The notes: generated by a model from the letters alone, not told the origin. Positions 33,562 to 41,007 are shown, numbered from the stretch's first letter. The stretch is DNA of 64,000 bases from Cohnella baijiui (GCF_020731285.1 NZ_JAJFOW010000026.1:38666-102665); one strand, 5' to 3'. Made by a program: numbers and translations.

Positions 33562-34346
33562 AGAAAAAATGGATCGGTTGGCTGTCCGCGCTCGTCGTCG
33601 CAGCGTTTCTGGTAGCTGCCGTGCAGCCGGCGGCGGCCTCCGCGAAGTCTGTTGCACCGACGGTGGCCAGCACCAAGGCATCGCTGGGCGGCGTCATGGA
33701 TTGGCTCGTAAACTTGCTCCCGGCTCTCGGCCTCGGAAGCAAGTCGGGCAAGGACAACGACAACAACGGCAAAGGCAACAACGGCAACGGCAAAGGCAAC
33801 AACGGTAATGGAAATGGCAACGGCAACAATGGCAACAACGGCAATGGTAACGGCAACAACGGCAATGGCAACGGCAACGGCAACAACGGTAACGGCAATG
33901 GCAACAACGGCAATGGTAACGGCAACGGCAATGGCAACAACGGCAATGGCAATGGCAACGGCAATGGCAACAACGGCAATGGCAATGGCAACGGCAACGG
34001 CAACGGCAACAACGGCAATGGCAATGGCAACAACAAAGCGTATCAGGAGATTATACAGGCTGCCACGAAGCAGCTGCGCGATCTGGAGAACAGCAGCAAG
34101 CAAGAACTGATGAGCCTCGCGACGCAGTACAAGAACGCCAAGTCCAATAAGGAGAAAGTGGAGCTCAAACGGCAAGGTCTGGCTACGCTAGCGATAAAGC
34201 AAGCGGAATTCGATATTATCGTTAACGATACGTCAGACAAGCTCAGGGCGAAGGGCTTCAACACGGACATCTTGGACGACTTTAATAAGCGTTACCAAGA
34301 GGAGCTCGAATTCGGACGGCAGTTGCTGCACACCATTCTTAAATGA
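33558..34346 (+). CDS. Secreted protein with long Gly-Asn tract
   Basis: This 262-residue protein begins at TTG 33558 with GAGGAAGG about 10 nt upstream. The layout is a signal peptide (about 1-27, basic MKKKW then a hydrophobic core and an A-S-A cleavage region), a short amphipathic region (28-65), an almost pure Gly/Asn stretch (about 70-159), and a ~100-residue charged helical C-terminal domain. No family is recognised. It is the last gene of the exopolysaccharide locus, overlapping the VanZ-like gene, with a terminator just after. I infer an extracellular matrix or cell-surface protein that associates with the polymer. Confidence 0.82.
   Translation: MKKKWIGWLSALVVAAFLVAAVQPAAASAKSVAPTVASTKASLGGVMDWLVNLLPALGLGSKSGKDNDNNGKGNNGNGKGNNGNGNGNGNNGNNGNGNGNNGNGNGNGNNGNGNGNNGNGNGNGNGNNGNGNGNGNGNNGNGNGNGNGNGNNGNGNGNNKAYQEIIQAATKQLRDLENSSKQELMSLATQYKNAKSNKEKVELKRQGLATLAIKQAEFDIIVNDTSDKLRAKGFNTDILDDFNKRYQEELEFGRQLLHTILK
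33766..34034 (+). repeat. In-frame hexanucleotide repeat coding Gly-Asn
   Basis: Tandem GGCAAC / GGCAAT / GGTAAC units with interspersed extra AAC codons fill ~270 bp. Third-base variation shows some drift, but the units are similar enough for slipped-strand length change. Every gain or loss of 6 bp keeps the frame. Confidence 0.95.
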
Positions 34347-34350
34347 AGCG

Positions 34351-34385
34351 AGAAGGGGGCGCCTGGCGTCCCCTTCTTTTTTCTG
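34351..34385 (+). terminator. Terminator of the exopolysaccharide operon
   Basis: The stem AGAAGGGGgCGC / GCGtCCCCTTCT has a 3-nt loop, followed by TTTTTT. It lies 4 bp after the last stop codon. Confidence 0.93.
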
Positions 34386-34646
34386 CGTGCAAAAGGTCTG
34401 CCGGTTCGACGGTTCTATATGATATTTCGAATAGAACGAGGGGAAAAGGTGGCGTAAGGGTGAAGGTGATTCGATTTTTCGCTTCGCCAGATCGTATCTC
34501 CTCTTGCGGGCGGGCGGCAAGCCGTTCGCACGGCCTTGTTCGTTTCTACTATTATGGAAGGAAGCTGGCCTCCGACGGACGCGCGGTGATAAGATAAGAT
34601 CAACTGAAGGCGCGCCGCCGTCGGCGCACGGGGAGGACAGGCGTCA

Positions 34647-35282
34647 TTGCTAGCGAAGTATGCAACGGTCAGGGAATACGGACAATCGGAGATCGTCATT
34701 AAGAAGTCGCGGTTCATCGGTCACGCGCGTCCGGTCGTCTCGGAGGAGGAAGCGGTCGCTTTCGTCGAAGAGATCAAAAAGCGCCACTGGGACGCCACCC
34801 ACAACTGCTCGGCATACGTCGTCGGAGAGCGGGACGAGCACCAGAAGGCGCTGGACGACGGAGAGCCGAGCGGGACCGCGGGCAAGCCGATCCTCGAGGT
34901 CATCAAGCATCGCGGCCTGAAAAACGTCGCCGTCGTGGTAACCCGCTACTTCGGCGGGATCATGCTCGGCGCGGGCGGATTGGTCCGCGCCTATACGGAC
35001 GGCGCGGTCGCCGGCATCGATGCCGCCGATCCCATCGTGAAGGTGCTGCACCGCGAAATCTTCGTCGACGTGGACTATACGTGGTACGGCAAGCTGGAGA
35101 ACGAGCTGCGGGGGCGGAGCGTCCGCGTCGGAGACGTGGCGTTCACCGACCGCGTGCGAGCGCTGTGCCTGCCCGAGGCGGGAGAGGCCGAACGTTTTCA
35201 GGCGTGGATCACGGATCTCACGCAGGGACAAGCCGTCCTGGAAGCGGGCGAAGAGCGGTATTTCATCGAAAACGAGGCGTAG
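34647..35282 (+). CDS. yvyE: YvyE/YigZ family protein (IMPACT domain)
   Basis: This 211-residue protein has the UPF0029 IMPACT domain (about 1-125: IKKSRFIGHARPV, HNCSAYVVG, DDGEPSGTAGKPIL, VVVTRYFGGIMLGAGGLVRAY) and a C-terminal DUF1949 ferredoxin-like domain. Family members are linked to translation/ribosome-related regulation, with no defined reaction. The start is TTG at 34647, with GGGGAGG about 10 nt upstream. It is monocistronic; a bidirectional terminator separates it from the convergent YjbQ-family gene. Confidence 0.93.
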   Translation: MLAKYATVREYGQSEIVIKKSRFIGHARPVVSEEEAVAFVEEIKKRHWDATHNCSAYVVGERDEHQKALDDGEPSGTAGKPILEVIKHRGLKNVAVVVTRYFGGIMLGAGGLVRAYTDGAVAGIDAADPIVKVLHREIFVDVDYTWYGKLENELRGRSVRVGDVAFTDRVRALCLPEAGEAERFQAWITDLTQGQAVLEAGEERYFIENEA

Positions 35283-35289
35283 CGCAAGG

Positions 35290-35332
35290 AAAAAGAACCT
35301 CCATCCCGCAAACGGGAATGGAGGTTCTTTGG
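35290..35332. terminator. Bidirectional terminator between yvyE and the YjbQ-family gene
   Basis: The stem AAAGAACCTCCAT-CCCG / CGGGAATGGAGGTTCTTT has a 4-nt loop, with A/T runs on both sides, between convergent genes. Confidence 0.92.
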
Positions 35333-35381
35333 CATGGAGCGCGAACCGGGCCGCATCCCGGCAGGCATTCGGTCTTTCTGC

Positions 35382-35783
35382 CTAGTCGGCCATTACTTTC
35401 ACGTAATATTCGCGCTCCCGCGGCCCGTCAAACTCGCAGAAGTAGATGCCCTGCCAGCGTCCGAGCAGCGGTCTGCCATCCGCAACGACGACCGTTTGCG
35501 AAGTCCCGGTCGTGATCGCCTTCAGGTGGGAGGCGGTGTTGCCTTCGGCGTGGCGGTACTCGGGGTGTGTCCATGGATAGACCTCGTCGAGCCGCAGGAG
35601 GACGTCGTGCTTGACGTCGGGGTCGGCATTTTCGTTGATGGCGATGCCGGCGGTCGTATGCGGGCAGTAGACGATCGCGATCCCGTCCCGAATGCCGGAC
35701 CGGGCGATCAGGGCGGCAGCCTGCCGCGTAATGTCGATCATCTCGTCGCGTTTCGACGTTCGGAGCTTTTCATGGAAGAGCAT
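35382..35783 (-). CDS. YjbQ family protein (UPF0047; thiamine-phosphate-synthase-like)
   Basis: This 133-residue protein has the UPF0047 signature: IAIVYCPHTTAGIAINENADPDV, HAEGNTASHLKA and the C-terminal WQGIYFCEFDGPRERE. Conserved His and Cys residues probably bind metal. E. coli YjbQ has weak thiamine-phosphate synthase activity, but the physiological role is uncertain. I chose ATG at 35783 because GGGAGG lies 7 nt upstream; a longer in-frame version to 35834 adds an unconserved leader. Confidence 0.9.
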   Translation of the reverse strand: MLFHEKLRTSKRDEMIDITRQAAALIARSGIRDGIAIVYCPHTTAGIAINENADPDVKHDVLLRLDEVYPWTHPEYRHAEGNTASHLKAITTGTSQTVVVADGRPLLGRWQGIYFCEFDGPREREYYVKVMAD

Positions 35784-35896
35784 GGCAAACCTCCCTGGAA
35801 TCCAATTGGGATTATTATAACGTTCTGCGCCCATAAGCGTAATATATATGGCCCATTACTTTTCTTGATATTTTACCCGAAATTGGCGATTACACA

Positions 35897-35957
35897 TTGA
35901 CGAATTCCAATTCCATCTGATAAAGTAGGCAATACCAACTAAATTAATAGGAATTGG
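35897..35957 (+). promoter_or_regulatory. Promoter and operator-like inverted repeat of the sulfate transport operon
   Basis: TTGACG (35897-35902), 18 nt, TAAAGT (35921-35926) form a candidate promoter. An exact inverted repeat, CCAATTCC (35907-35914) and GGAATTGG (35950-35957), brackets the -10. Another imperfect pair is AATACC / GGGTATT. Sulfur-dependent repression (CymR-like) is inferred from context only. I see no S-box riboswitch. Confidence 0.5.
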
Positions 35958-35985
35958 GTATTATCCATCCTGGAGGTTCGCATAC

Positions 35986-36801
35986 GTGACCAACATGCTG
36001 CAGAGCCGATGGTGGAGCTGGGGATTTCGCAGCGCCGTCTTGATCTATTTCGTCTTGCTTATCGTATTCCCGATTCTAGGCATTTACGGTCAATCGTTGT
36101 CCGGCGGATGGCACGCCTTCACGGACAACGTCACGGAAGCGCTGGCGTGGAAAGCGGTGCTGCTCACCGTCAAGCTGGCGCTCATCTCGACCGCGATCAA
36201 CGCTGCGATCGGCACGATGGCGGCCTGGGTGCTCATTCGCTACCGGTTTCCCGGCAGGCGGTTGCTGAACAGCCTTGTCGACCTGCCCTTCGCCCTCCCG
36301 ACCGCCGTCGTCGGGCTGATGATCCTGCTCCTGCTCGGTCCGCGGAGCCCGGTCGGCCAGGGCGCGGAGGCGCTCGGCTTCACGATCCTGTTCCATGAAC
36401 CGGCGATCGTGATCGCGATGGTGTTCGTGACCTTTCCGTTCGTCATCCGCGCCGTGCAGCCGCTGCTGGAGGAGCTCGACGCCTCGGAGGAGGAGGCCGC
36501 CTACACGATGGGCGCTTCCCCCGCGCGGACGTTCTTCCGCGTGATCCTCCCCTGCATGACGCCGGGCATCGCGAGCGGCGCGATGCTGGCCTTTTCCCGC
36601 GCGCTAGCCGAGTTTGGCGCGGTCGTCCTCGTCGCCGGCAACATTCCCGGCAAGACGCTGATCGCCTCGGTCTACATTTTCGGCGAGATCGAGTCCGACA
36701 ATCCGGCCGGCGCCGCCGCCGTCTCCGTCCTCCTGCTCACGCTCTCCTTCGCCATCCTCTGGATCGTCCATTTCGTTCAGACGAGGAGGACCGGACGATG
36801 A
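35986..36801 (+). CDS. cysT: Sulfate ABC transporter permease CysT
   Basis: This 271-residue membrane permease has about six helices and the EAA loop motif EEAAYTMGASPARTFFRVILP for contact with the ATPase. Sequence blocks such as LPFALPTAVVGLMILLLLGP and FSRALAEFGAVVLVAGNIPGKT are typical of CysT/CysU. The start is GTG at 35986, with TGGAGG 9 nt upstream. It is the first gene of cysT-cysW-cysA-sbp; the start of cysW overlaps its stop. Confidence 0.95.
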   Translation: MTNMLQSRWWSWGFRSAVLIYFVLLIVFPILGIYGQSLSGGWHAFTDNVTEALAWKAVLLTVKLALISTAINAAIGTMAAWVLIRYRFPGRRLLNSLVDLPFALPTAVVGLMILLLLGPRSPVGQGAEALGFTILFHEPAIVIAMVFVTFPFVIRAVQPLLEELDASEEEAAYTMGASPARTFFRVILPCMTPGIASGAMLAFSRALAEFGAVVLVAGNIPGKTLIASVYIFGEIESDNPAGAAAVSVLLLTLSFAILWIVHFVQTRRTGR

Positions 36802-37598
36802 TGAGGAGATTATGGATCGGACTAACGGTACTCGTATTCGGACTGCTGCTCGTCATCCCCGTGATCCGGATCGCCCAGGGCGCATTCGACGCCGGCTGGT
36901 CGGGCTTCTGGCGGGGATTGACGCGGCCGGAAGCGCTGCATGCGCTGCTCATGACCGGCATTATTGCCGTCGTCGCGACGGTCGTGAACGCCTTTTTCGG
37001 CGTCATGCTTTCGCTGTATCTCGTCCGCGCCACCTGGCTAGGCCGCAGGCTGAAGCGCCTGATGAACAGCCTGGTGGATTTGCCGTTCGCAGTGTCGCCT
37101 GTCATCGGTGGGCTCATGATCGTCCTCCTGCTGGGACCCGATACGGCGCTGGGCGGACTGCTCGGACGCGCGGGCATCGATATCGTCTACGCGCTTCCGG
37201 GCATGGTCATCGCGACGCTCTTCGTCACGTTCCCGCTCGTCGTGCGCGAAGTGATGCCGGTCCTGCAAGAGATCGGCAGCCAGCAAGAAGAGGCGGCCCA
37301 TATGATGGGCGCCTATGCCTGGACGACCTTTTGGCGGGTCACCTGGCCGTCGATCCGGTGGAGCGTCGTCTACGGCGTCGTCCTGACGGTCGCGCGCTGT
37401 CTCGGCGAATTCGGTGCGGTGCTCGTCGTCTCAGGCAACATTCTGTTCAAGACCCAGACGGCCACCACCTTGGTGTATCAAGACGTGGAGAACTTCAACC
37501 TGACGGCGGCGAACGCGGTCGCGCTCGCGCTGGCGGCCGGTTCCGTCCTGCTGCTGCTTTTTATGGAATGGGCCAAATCCCGAAAGGAAGTGCATTGA
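36798..37598 (+). CDS. cysW: Sulfate ABC transporter permease CysW
   Basis: This 266-residue second permease of the sulfate/thiosulfate transporter shows LPFAVSPVIGGLMIVLLLGP and the ATPase-coupling loop EEAAHMMGAYAWTTFWRVTWP. It ends with a short basic cytoplasmic tail. It overlaps cysT by 4 bp, and cysA begins 1 bp after its stop. Confidence 0.95.
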   Translation: MMRRLWIGLTVLVFGLLLVIPVIRIAQGAFDAGWSGFWRGLTRPEALHALLMTGIIAVVATVVNAFFGVMLSLYLVRATWLGRRLKRLMNSLVDLPFAVSPVIGGLMIVLLLGPDTALGGLLGRAGIDIVYALPGMVIATLFVTFPLVVREVMPVLQEIGSQQEEAAHMMGAYAWTTFWRVTWPSIRWSVVYGVVLTVARCLGEFGAVLVVSGNILFKTQTATTLVYQDVENFNLTAANAVALALAAGSVLLLLFMEWAKSRKEVH

Positions 37599-37599
37599 T

Positions 37600-38664
37600 A
37601 TGCATGTAGAAGTACGGGGCTTAAACAAGAAGTTCGGGACCTTTCAAGCGGTAAAGGACGTATCCTTCCACATCGCCAAGGGACAGCTCATCGGCCTTCT
37701 CGGGCCGAGCGGCGGCGGCAAGACGTCGATCCTGCGCATGCTGGCGGGGCTGGAAACGCCGGATGAAGGAGATATCGTATTCCACGGCCAGCGGGTGAAC
37801 GATCTGCCGCCGCAGGAGCGCGGAATCGGCTTCGTCTTCCAGAACTACGCGCTATTCAAGCACATGACGGTCGCGGAAAATATCGCCTTCGGGCTTGAAG
37901 TGAAAAAATGGCCGAAGGCCAAGATCAAAGCGCGCGTCGCCGAGCTGGTGGAGCTGACCGGGCTGAAGGGATTCGAGAGCCGCTATCCCCACCAGCTGTC
38001 GGGGGGCCAGCGTCAACGGGTCGCCTTCGCCCGCGCGCTGGCGCCGGAGCCGCAGCTGCTGCTGCTTGACGAGCCGTTCGCGGCCATCGACGCCAAGATC
38101 CGTCACGAGCTCCGCTCCTGGCTGCGCGAGATGATCGACCGGCTGGGCATCACGTCGATCTTCGTCACGCATGACCAGGACGAAGCGATCGAAGTGGCCG
38201 ACGAAATCATGATCATCAATCAAGGACGACTGGAGCAAAAAGGCTCCCCGTGGGAGATCTACAAGGATCCGCAGACGCCGTTCGTCGCCGGCTTCATCGG
38301 GGAGTCGACGATCGTGGAGGACATCGCGTCGCTGCGCGGCTTCGCCGATACGTTGACGTGGCCGGGGACCAAAGGGCTCATCCGCCCCGAATATATCGAG
38401 GTCGGCAAGGAGCACGAGTTCCCGCTGCTGTCCGCGACCGAGACGGGCCGGGTCAAGCATATTCATTTCCGCGGCAGCGAGTGGCTCGTCGAAGTGGAGA
38501 TCGGGGCGATCAAGCTCGTCACGTACCGTTCGCTCGAGAAGGAAGTGCTCCATCCGGGCGACGCCGTGCACGTCCTGGTGCACCGGGCCTATCTGTTTAA
38601 CGACAACGACAGCTGGGTCATGGAGAACAAGCTGAAGGAAGATCCGATGCCGGTTCATATTTAA
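37600..38664 (+). CDS. cysA: Sulfate ABC transporter ATP-binding protein CysA
   Basis: The 354-residue ATPase has Walker A GPSGGGKTS (37-45), signature LSGGQRQRVAFARAL, Walker B LLLLDEPFAAID and the switch His in VTHDQDEA. The ~110-residue C-terminal TOBE-like domain is normal for CysA. It energises sulfate/thiosulfate import with CysT/CysW. GAAAGGAAGTG upstream provides the ribosome binding site. Confidence 0.95.
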   Translation: MHVEVRGLNKKFGTFQAVKDVSFHIAKGQLIGLLGPSGGGKTSILRMLAGLETPDEGDIVFHGQRVNDLPPQERGIGFVFQNYALFKHMTVAENIAFGLEVKKWPKAKIKARVAELVELTGLKGFESRYPHQLSGGQRQRVAFARALAPEPQLLLLDEPFAAIDAKIRHELRSWLREMIDRLGITSIFVTHDQDEAIEVADEIMIINQGRLEQKGSPWEIYKDPQTPFVAGFIGESTIVEDIASLRGFADTLTWPGTKGLIRPEYIEVGKEHEFPLLSATETGRVKHIHFRGSEWLVEVEIGAIKLVTYRSLEKEVLHPGDAVHVLVHRAYLFNDNDSWVMENKLKEDPMPVHI

Positions 38665-38744
38665 CGGAGGGCGGCGGTCCGGGCCGGACTGCCGCTTTTC
38701 CGGCGGACGGGAGCCTACGAAGGCACCGATAGGAGGACCGAATC

Positions 38745-39845
38745 ATGACGTACAGCAGTTCAGGAGCGGGAGCGGGCTTTCGCGCGCATTGGCGCGCGTT
38801 GGCCCTCCTCGCGTCGCTGGCGGCGCTGCTGGCCGGTTGCGCCGGCTGCGGAGGAGGCGCGGAGAGCCCGTCCGGAACGGTGCCTGCGGCCGCGTCGGCG
38901 GACGGCAAAAGCGCGACCCTCGTCGTAGGCGCCTATTCGGTTGCCAAGGACGCGCTGCAGGAGCTGATGCCGCTGTTCCGGCAGGAATGGCTGGCCAAGA
39001 CCGGACAGGACGTCCGCTTCCAGGAGTCGTACGAGGCATCCGGCACGCAGGCGCGTTCGATCGTCGGCGGCTTTAAGGCGGACGTGGCGGTTCTGTCGCT
39101 CGAAGGCGACATGGACAAGATCGCCAAGGCCGGACTGATGGACGCGAGCTGGAAAAAGGGAACGGACGGCGGGATGGTCACCCGCTCGATCGTCGTCATG
39201 GGGACGCGCAAGGGCAATCCGCTGGGGATCCGGGACTTCGAGGATTTGACGCGGCGCGGGGTGAAGGTGCTGTATCCGAACCCGCAGGTGTCGGGCGGCG
39301 CGCAGTGGGACATCAACGCCATCTACGGAGCCGGTCTCAAGAAATCGGAAGCGGAGACCGGGACCAAGGATCCCGAAGCGGCCAAGCGCTTCCTGGCCGC
39401 CGTCCACCGCAACATCGAGTCGATGGACAAAAGCGGGCGCGCCTCCATGGCGGCCTTCGAATACGGCGTCGGCGACGTGATCGTGACTTACGAGAACGAG
39501 ATTTTGGCGAGACAGGCGCAAGGCGTCGACTACGAGATCGTCCGGCCGGAGCGGACGATCCTGATCGAGAATCCGGCGGCCGTCGTGGAACGAAACGCGA
39601 AGGAGCACGGAGTGACCGAAGTCGCGCAAGCGTTCGTCGCGTATTTGCACAGCGCGGCGGCGCAGGAGGTTTTCGCGAAGCACGGCTTCCGCCCGGTGGA
39701 GATGACGGTCGCCGCGCGGTGGAAGGATCGATTTCCGGAGCCGGCGGGGTTGTTCGGCATCGATTATCTCGGCGGATGGAAGGAAGTCAAAAATACGCTT
39801 TATTCGAAGCGGGGCATTTGGTATCAAGTGCTGGCGGGAAAATAA
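38745..39845 (+). CDS. sbp: Sulfate-binding lipoprotein
   Basis: This 366-residue periplasmic-type binding protein is anchored as a lipoprotein: the basic/hydrophobic leader ends LLAGC with C32 as the lipidated residue. The mature part shows sulfate-binding-protein blocks (FRQEWLAKTGQDVRFQESY with ASGTQARSIVGGFKADVAVLSLEGDMDKI, and NPQVSGGAQW). The usual order is binding protein first; here it is last, 80 bp after cysA with its own GGAGG site. The longer gap may allow separate expression. Confidence 0.94.
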   Translation: MTYSSSGAGAGFRAHWRALALLASLAALLAGCAGCGGGAESPSGTVPAAASADGKSATLVVGAYSVAKDALQELMPLFRQEWLAKTGQDVRFQESYEASGTQARSIVGGFKADVAVLSLEGDMDKIAKAGLMDASWKKGTDGGMVTRSIVVMGTRKGNPLGIRDFEDLTRRGVKVLYPNPQVSGGAQWDINAIYGAGLKKSEAETGTKDPEAAKRFLAAVHRNIESMDKSGRASMAAFEYGVGDVIVTYENEILARQAQGVDYEIVRPERTILIENPAAVVERNAKEHGVTEVAQAFVAYLHSAAAQEVFAKHGFRPVEMTVAARWKDRFPEPAGLFGIDYLGGWKEVKNTLYSKRGIWYQVLAGK

Positions 39846-39886
39846 AGCGCGGATCGTCGAAGGGGCTGCGGCACCCTGAAACGGGA

Positions 39887-39926
39887 AGCGGGCGGTCGGG
39901 GGAATCCCCGACTCGCCCGCTTTTTT
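39887..39926. terminator. Terminator after sbp (possibly bidirectional)
   Basis: The stem GCGGGCGgTCGGGG / CCCCGAcTCGCCCGC has a short loop, then TTTTTT. It lies between sbp and the convergent small membrane-protein gene. Confidence 0.92.
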
Positions 39927-39938
39927 CGCGTGCCCGCG

Positions 39939-40079
39939 TCATTCGCGCAGCTCTTCGTCCTTCTTTGTCTCTCGGGCGCGATCTTCGGCGCCGCGCTTTT
40001 GGGCCCAGATGAGGATGCACGTCATGACGAGGAGCGAGACGACCCAATAGCCGGCCGGGATCCAATCGGGCACCAGCAT
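39939..40079 (-). CDS. Small single-pass membrane protein, 46 aa
   Basis: This short gene starts ATG at 40079 with AGGGAG (minus strand) about 9 nt upstream and a TATAAT -10 box at 40122-40117. The protein begins MLVPDWIPAG, has one hydrophobic helix (about residues 8-26, rich in V/L/I/W), then a charged cytoplasmic tail rich in K/R/E/D ending EELRE. No family is recognised. It is divergent from an XRE regulator, 148 bp between starts, and converges on sbp. Third-position GC and the presence of promoter, ribosome binding site and shared terminator support a real gene. Confidence 0.65.
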   Translation of the reverse strand: MLVPDWIPAGYWVVSLLVMTCILIWAQKRGAEDRARETKKDEELRE

Positions 40080-40116
40080 GACGGCCAACTCCCTTGAAGA
40101 AAGTTCAATTTTCCTC

Positions 40117-40122
40117 ATTATA
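40117..40122 (-). promoter_or_regulatory. -10 box for the small membrane-protein gene
   Basis: TATAAT on the minus strand, about 37 nt upstream of its ATG. Nearby TTGAA(C/T) and TTCAA half-sites lie in the divergent region and may bind the XRE regulator. Confidence 0.45.
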
Positions 40123-40227
40123 ACTTGAATAAAATGCAGGAATCAACCTCATATTTGAATTATCGTCAAGTCGATGTTGGGCGGCCGTCAAATCTCTTAT
40201 ACTGGAGCCAAAAAAGAGGTGAGACCG

Positions 40228-40584
40228 GTGACGTTCGGCAAACGCCTGAAGCAAGCGCGCCACGAAAAGCATCTGACGCAAAATGAAGTCGCCGGCGCCT
40301 TGGGTCTCGATTTTACGACGATATCCAAGTATGAAAACAATAAATCGCAGCCGGACAACGAGATCTTGCGCGAGCTGGCCGGCATGTACGAAGTGTCGAT
40401 CGACTGGCTGCTGACCGGAGAGCTCAAGGAACAGCCGGACGAAGCGCCGAACGGACTTCGCATAAACGGCGAGGAAGAGGCGCTGACGGAGGAGGAAGCG
40501 AAGTATCTGCAGGACAACCTGGAGATGTTCCGGCTGCTGAAGGAGAAGCGCGCGAGAGAGTCGCGGCCCGGGAAAGAGGATTAA
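40228..40584 (+). CDS. XRE-family helix-turn-helix regulator
   Basis: This 118-residue protein has an N-terminal Cro/C1-type HTH (about residues 2-60: FGKRLKQARHEKHLTQNEVAGALGLDFTTISKYENNKSQPDNEILRELA in parts) and the WLLTGE end typical of SinR/Xre-like proteins. An acidic C-terminal region with a predicted helix (about 85-110) may mediate dimerisation. The start is GTG at 40228 with AAGAGGTG upstream. It is divergent from the small membrane-protein gene, its most likely target besides itself. Confidence 0.9.
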   Translation: MTFGKRLKQARHEKHLTQNEVAGALGLDFTTISKYENNKSQPDNEILRELAGMYEVSIDWLLTGELKEQPDEAPNGLRINGEEEALTEEEAKYLQDNLEMFRLLKEKRARESRPGKED

Positions 40585-40610
40585 GCGAGCTGGGCTCTGG
40601 CGCCGGACAC

Positions 40611-40630
40611 CGCCGCAGCGCGGCGTTTTC
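40611..40630 (+). terminator. Terminator after the XRE gene
   Basis: CGCCGC-AGC-GCGGCG followed by TTTTC, 27 bp after the stop. Confidence 0.7.
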
Positions 40631-40668
40631 CTCCGAGAAGGGGATAGGGAGCGAATGCGCAACAAACG

Positions 40669-40720
40669 AAAGGACCTCGCATAGCCGCCGCGACGCGCGG
40701 CAGGTGCGAGGTCCTTTTTT
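40669..40720 (+). terminator. Second strong terminator with a possible 9-codon leader
   Basis: The stem AAGGACCTCGCA / TGCGAGGTCCTT encloses an inner GC hairpin, followed by TTTTTT. A tiny frame (ATG at 40655, TAG inside the stem) reads MRNKRKDLA and is preceded by GGGAG. It resembles an attenuator, but no gene follows on this strand, so it is more likely a backup terminator or the end of a small RNA. Confidence 0.65.
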
Positions 40721-40726
40721 CGAGCC

Positions 40727-41000
40727 GGAATAAGGAACGAATTGTTCCTTATTTGCGTGCGCTGGCGGCGGGTCGGCGGAATAAGGAACGAAATGTTCCT
40801 TATTTGCTTGCGCAGGCGGCAGGTCGGCGGAATAAGGTGCAAAATGTTCCTTATTTGCGTGCGCAGGCGGCGGGTCACTGGAATAGGGAACAAAATGTTC
40901 CTTATTTGCATGCGCAGGCGGCGGGTCGGCGGAATAAGGAGCAAAATGTTCTTTATTTGCTTGCGCAGGCGGCGGGCCACCGGATAGCGACGGGCCAGGT
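40727..41000. repeat. Tandem palindrome array, AATAAGGAAC family (locus 1), exact 51-bp period
   Basis: Copies start at 40727, 40778, 40829, 40880 and 40931, each exactly 51 bp apart, with a decayed sixth. Each has arms AATAAGGAAC and GTTCCTTATT around a 5-nt loop, perfect in the second copy, followed by a GC-rich ~26-nt spacer (TGCGTGCGCAGGCGGCGGGTCGGC type). Spacers inside the array are nearly identical. The array lies between tail-to-tail genes and carries an artefactual 17-residue-periodic open frame. Confidence 0.95.
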
Positions 41001-41007
41001 CAGCGAA

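Noticed and set aside
33766..34034. Collagen-like Gly-X-Y repeat
   Set aside because: Glycine occurs mostly every second residue (Gly-Asn), not every third.
34388..34597. Small frames between the exopolysaccharide operon terminator and yvyE
   Set aside because: No ribosome binding site, no family pattern and unusual composition; probably non-coding.
35784..35985. SAM (S-box) or T-box riboswitch upstream of the sulfate operon
   Set aside because: The 200-bp gap is AT-rich, with a promoter and inverted repeat, but has no long structured leader or terminator before the first gene.
40727..41000. CRISPR-like array (25-nt palindromic repeats every 51 bp)
   Set aside because: The sequences between the repeats are almost identical to one another within the array, unlike CRISPR spacers, and there are no cas genes.
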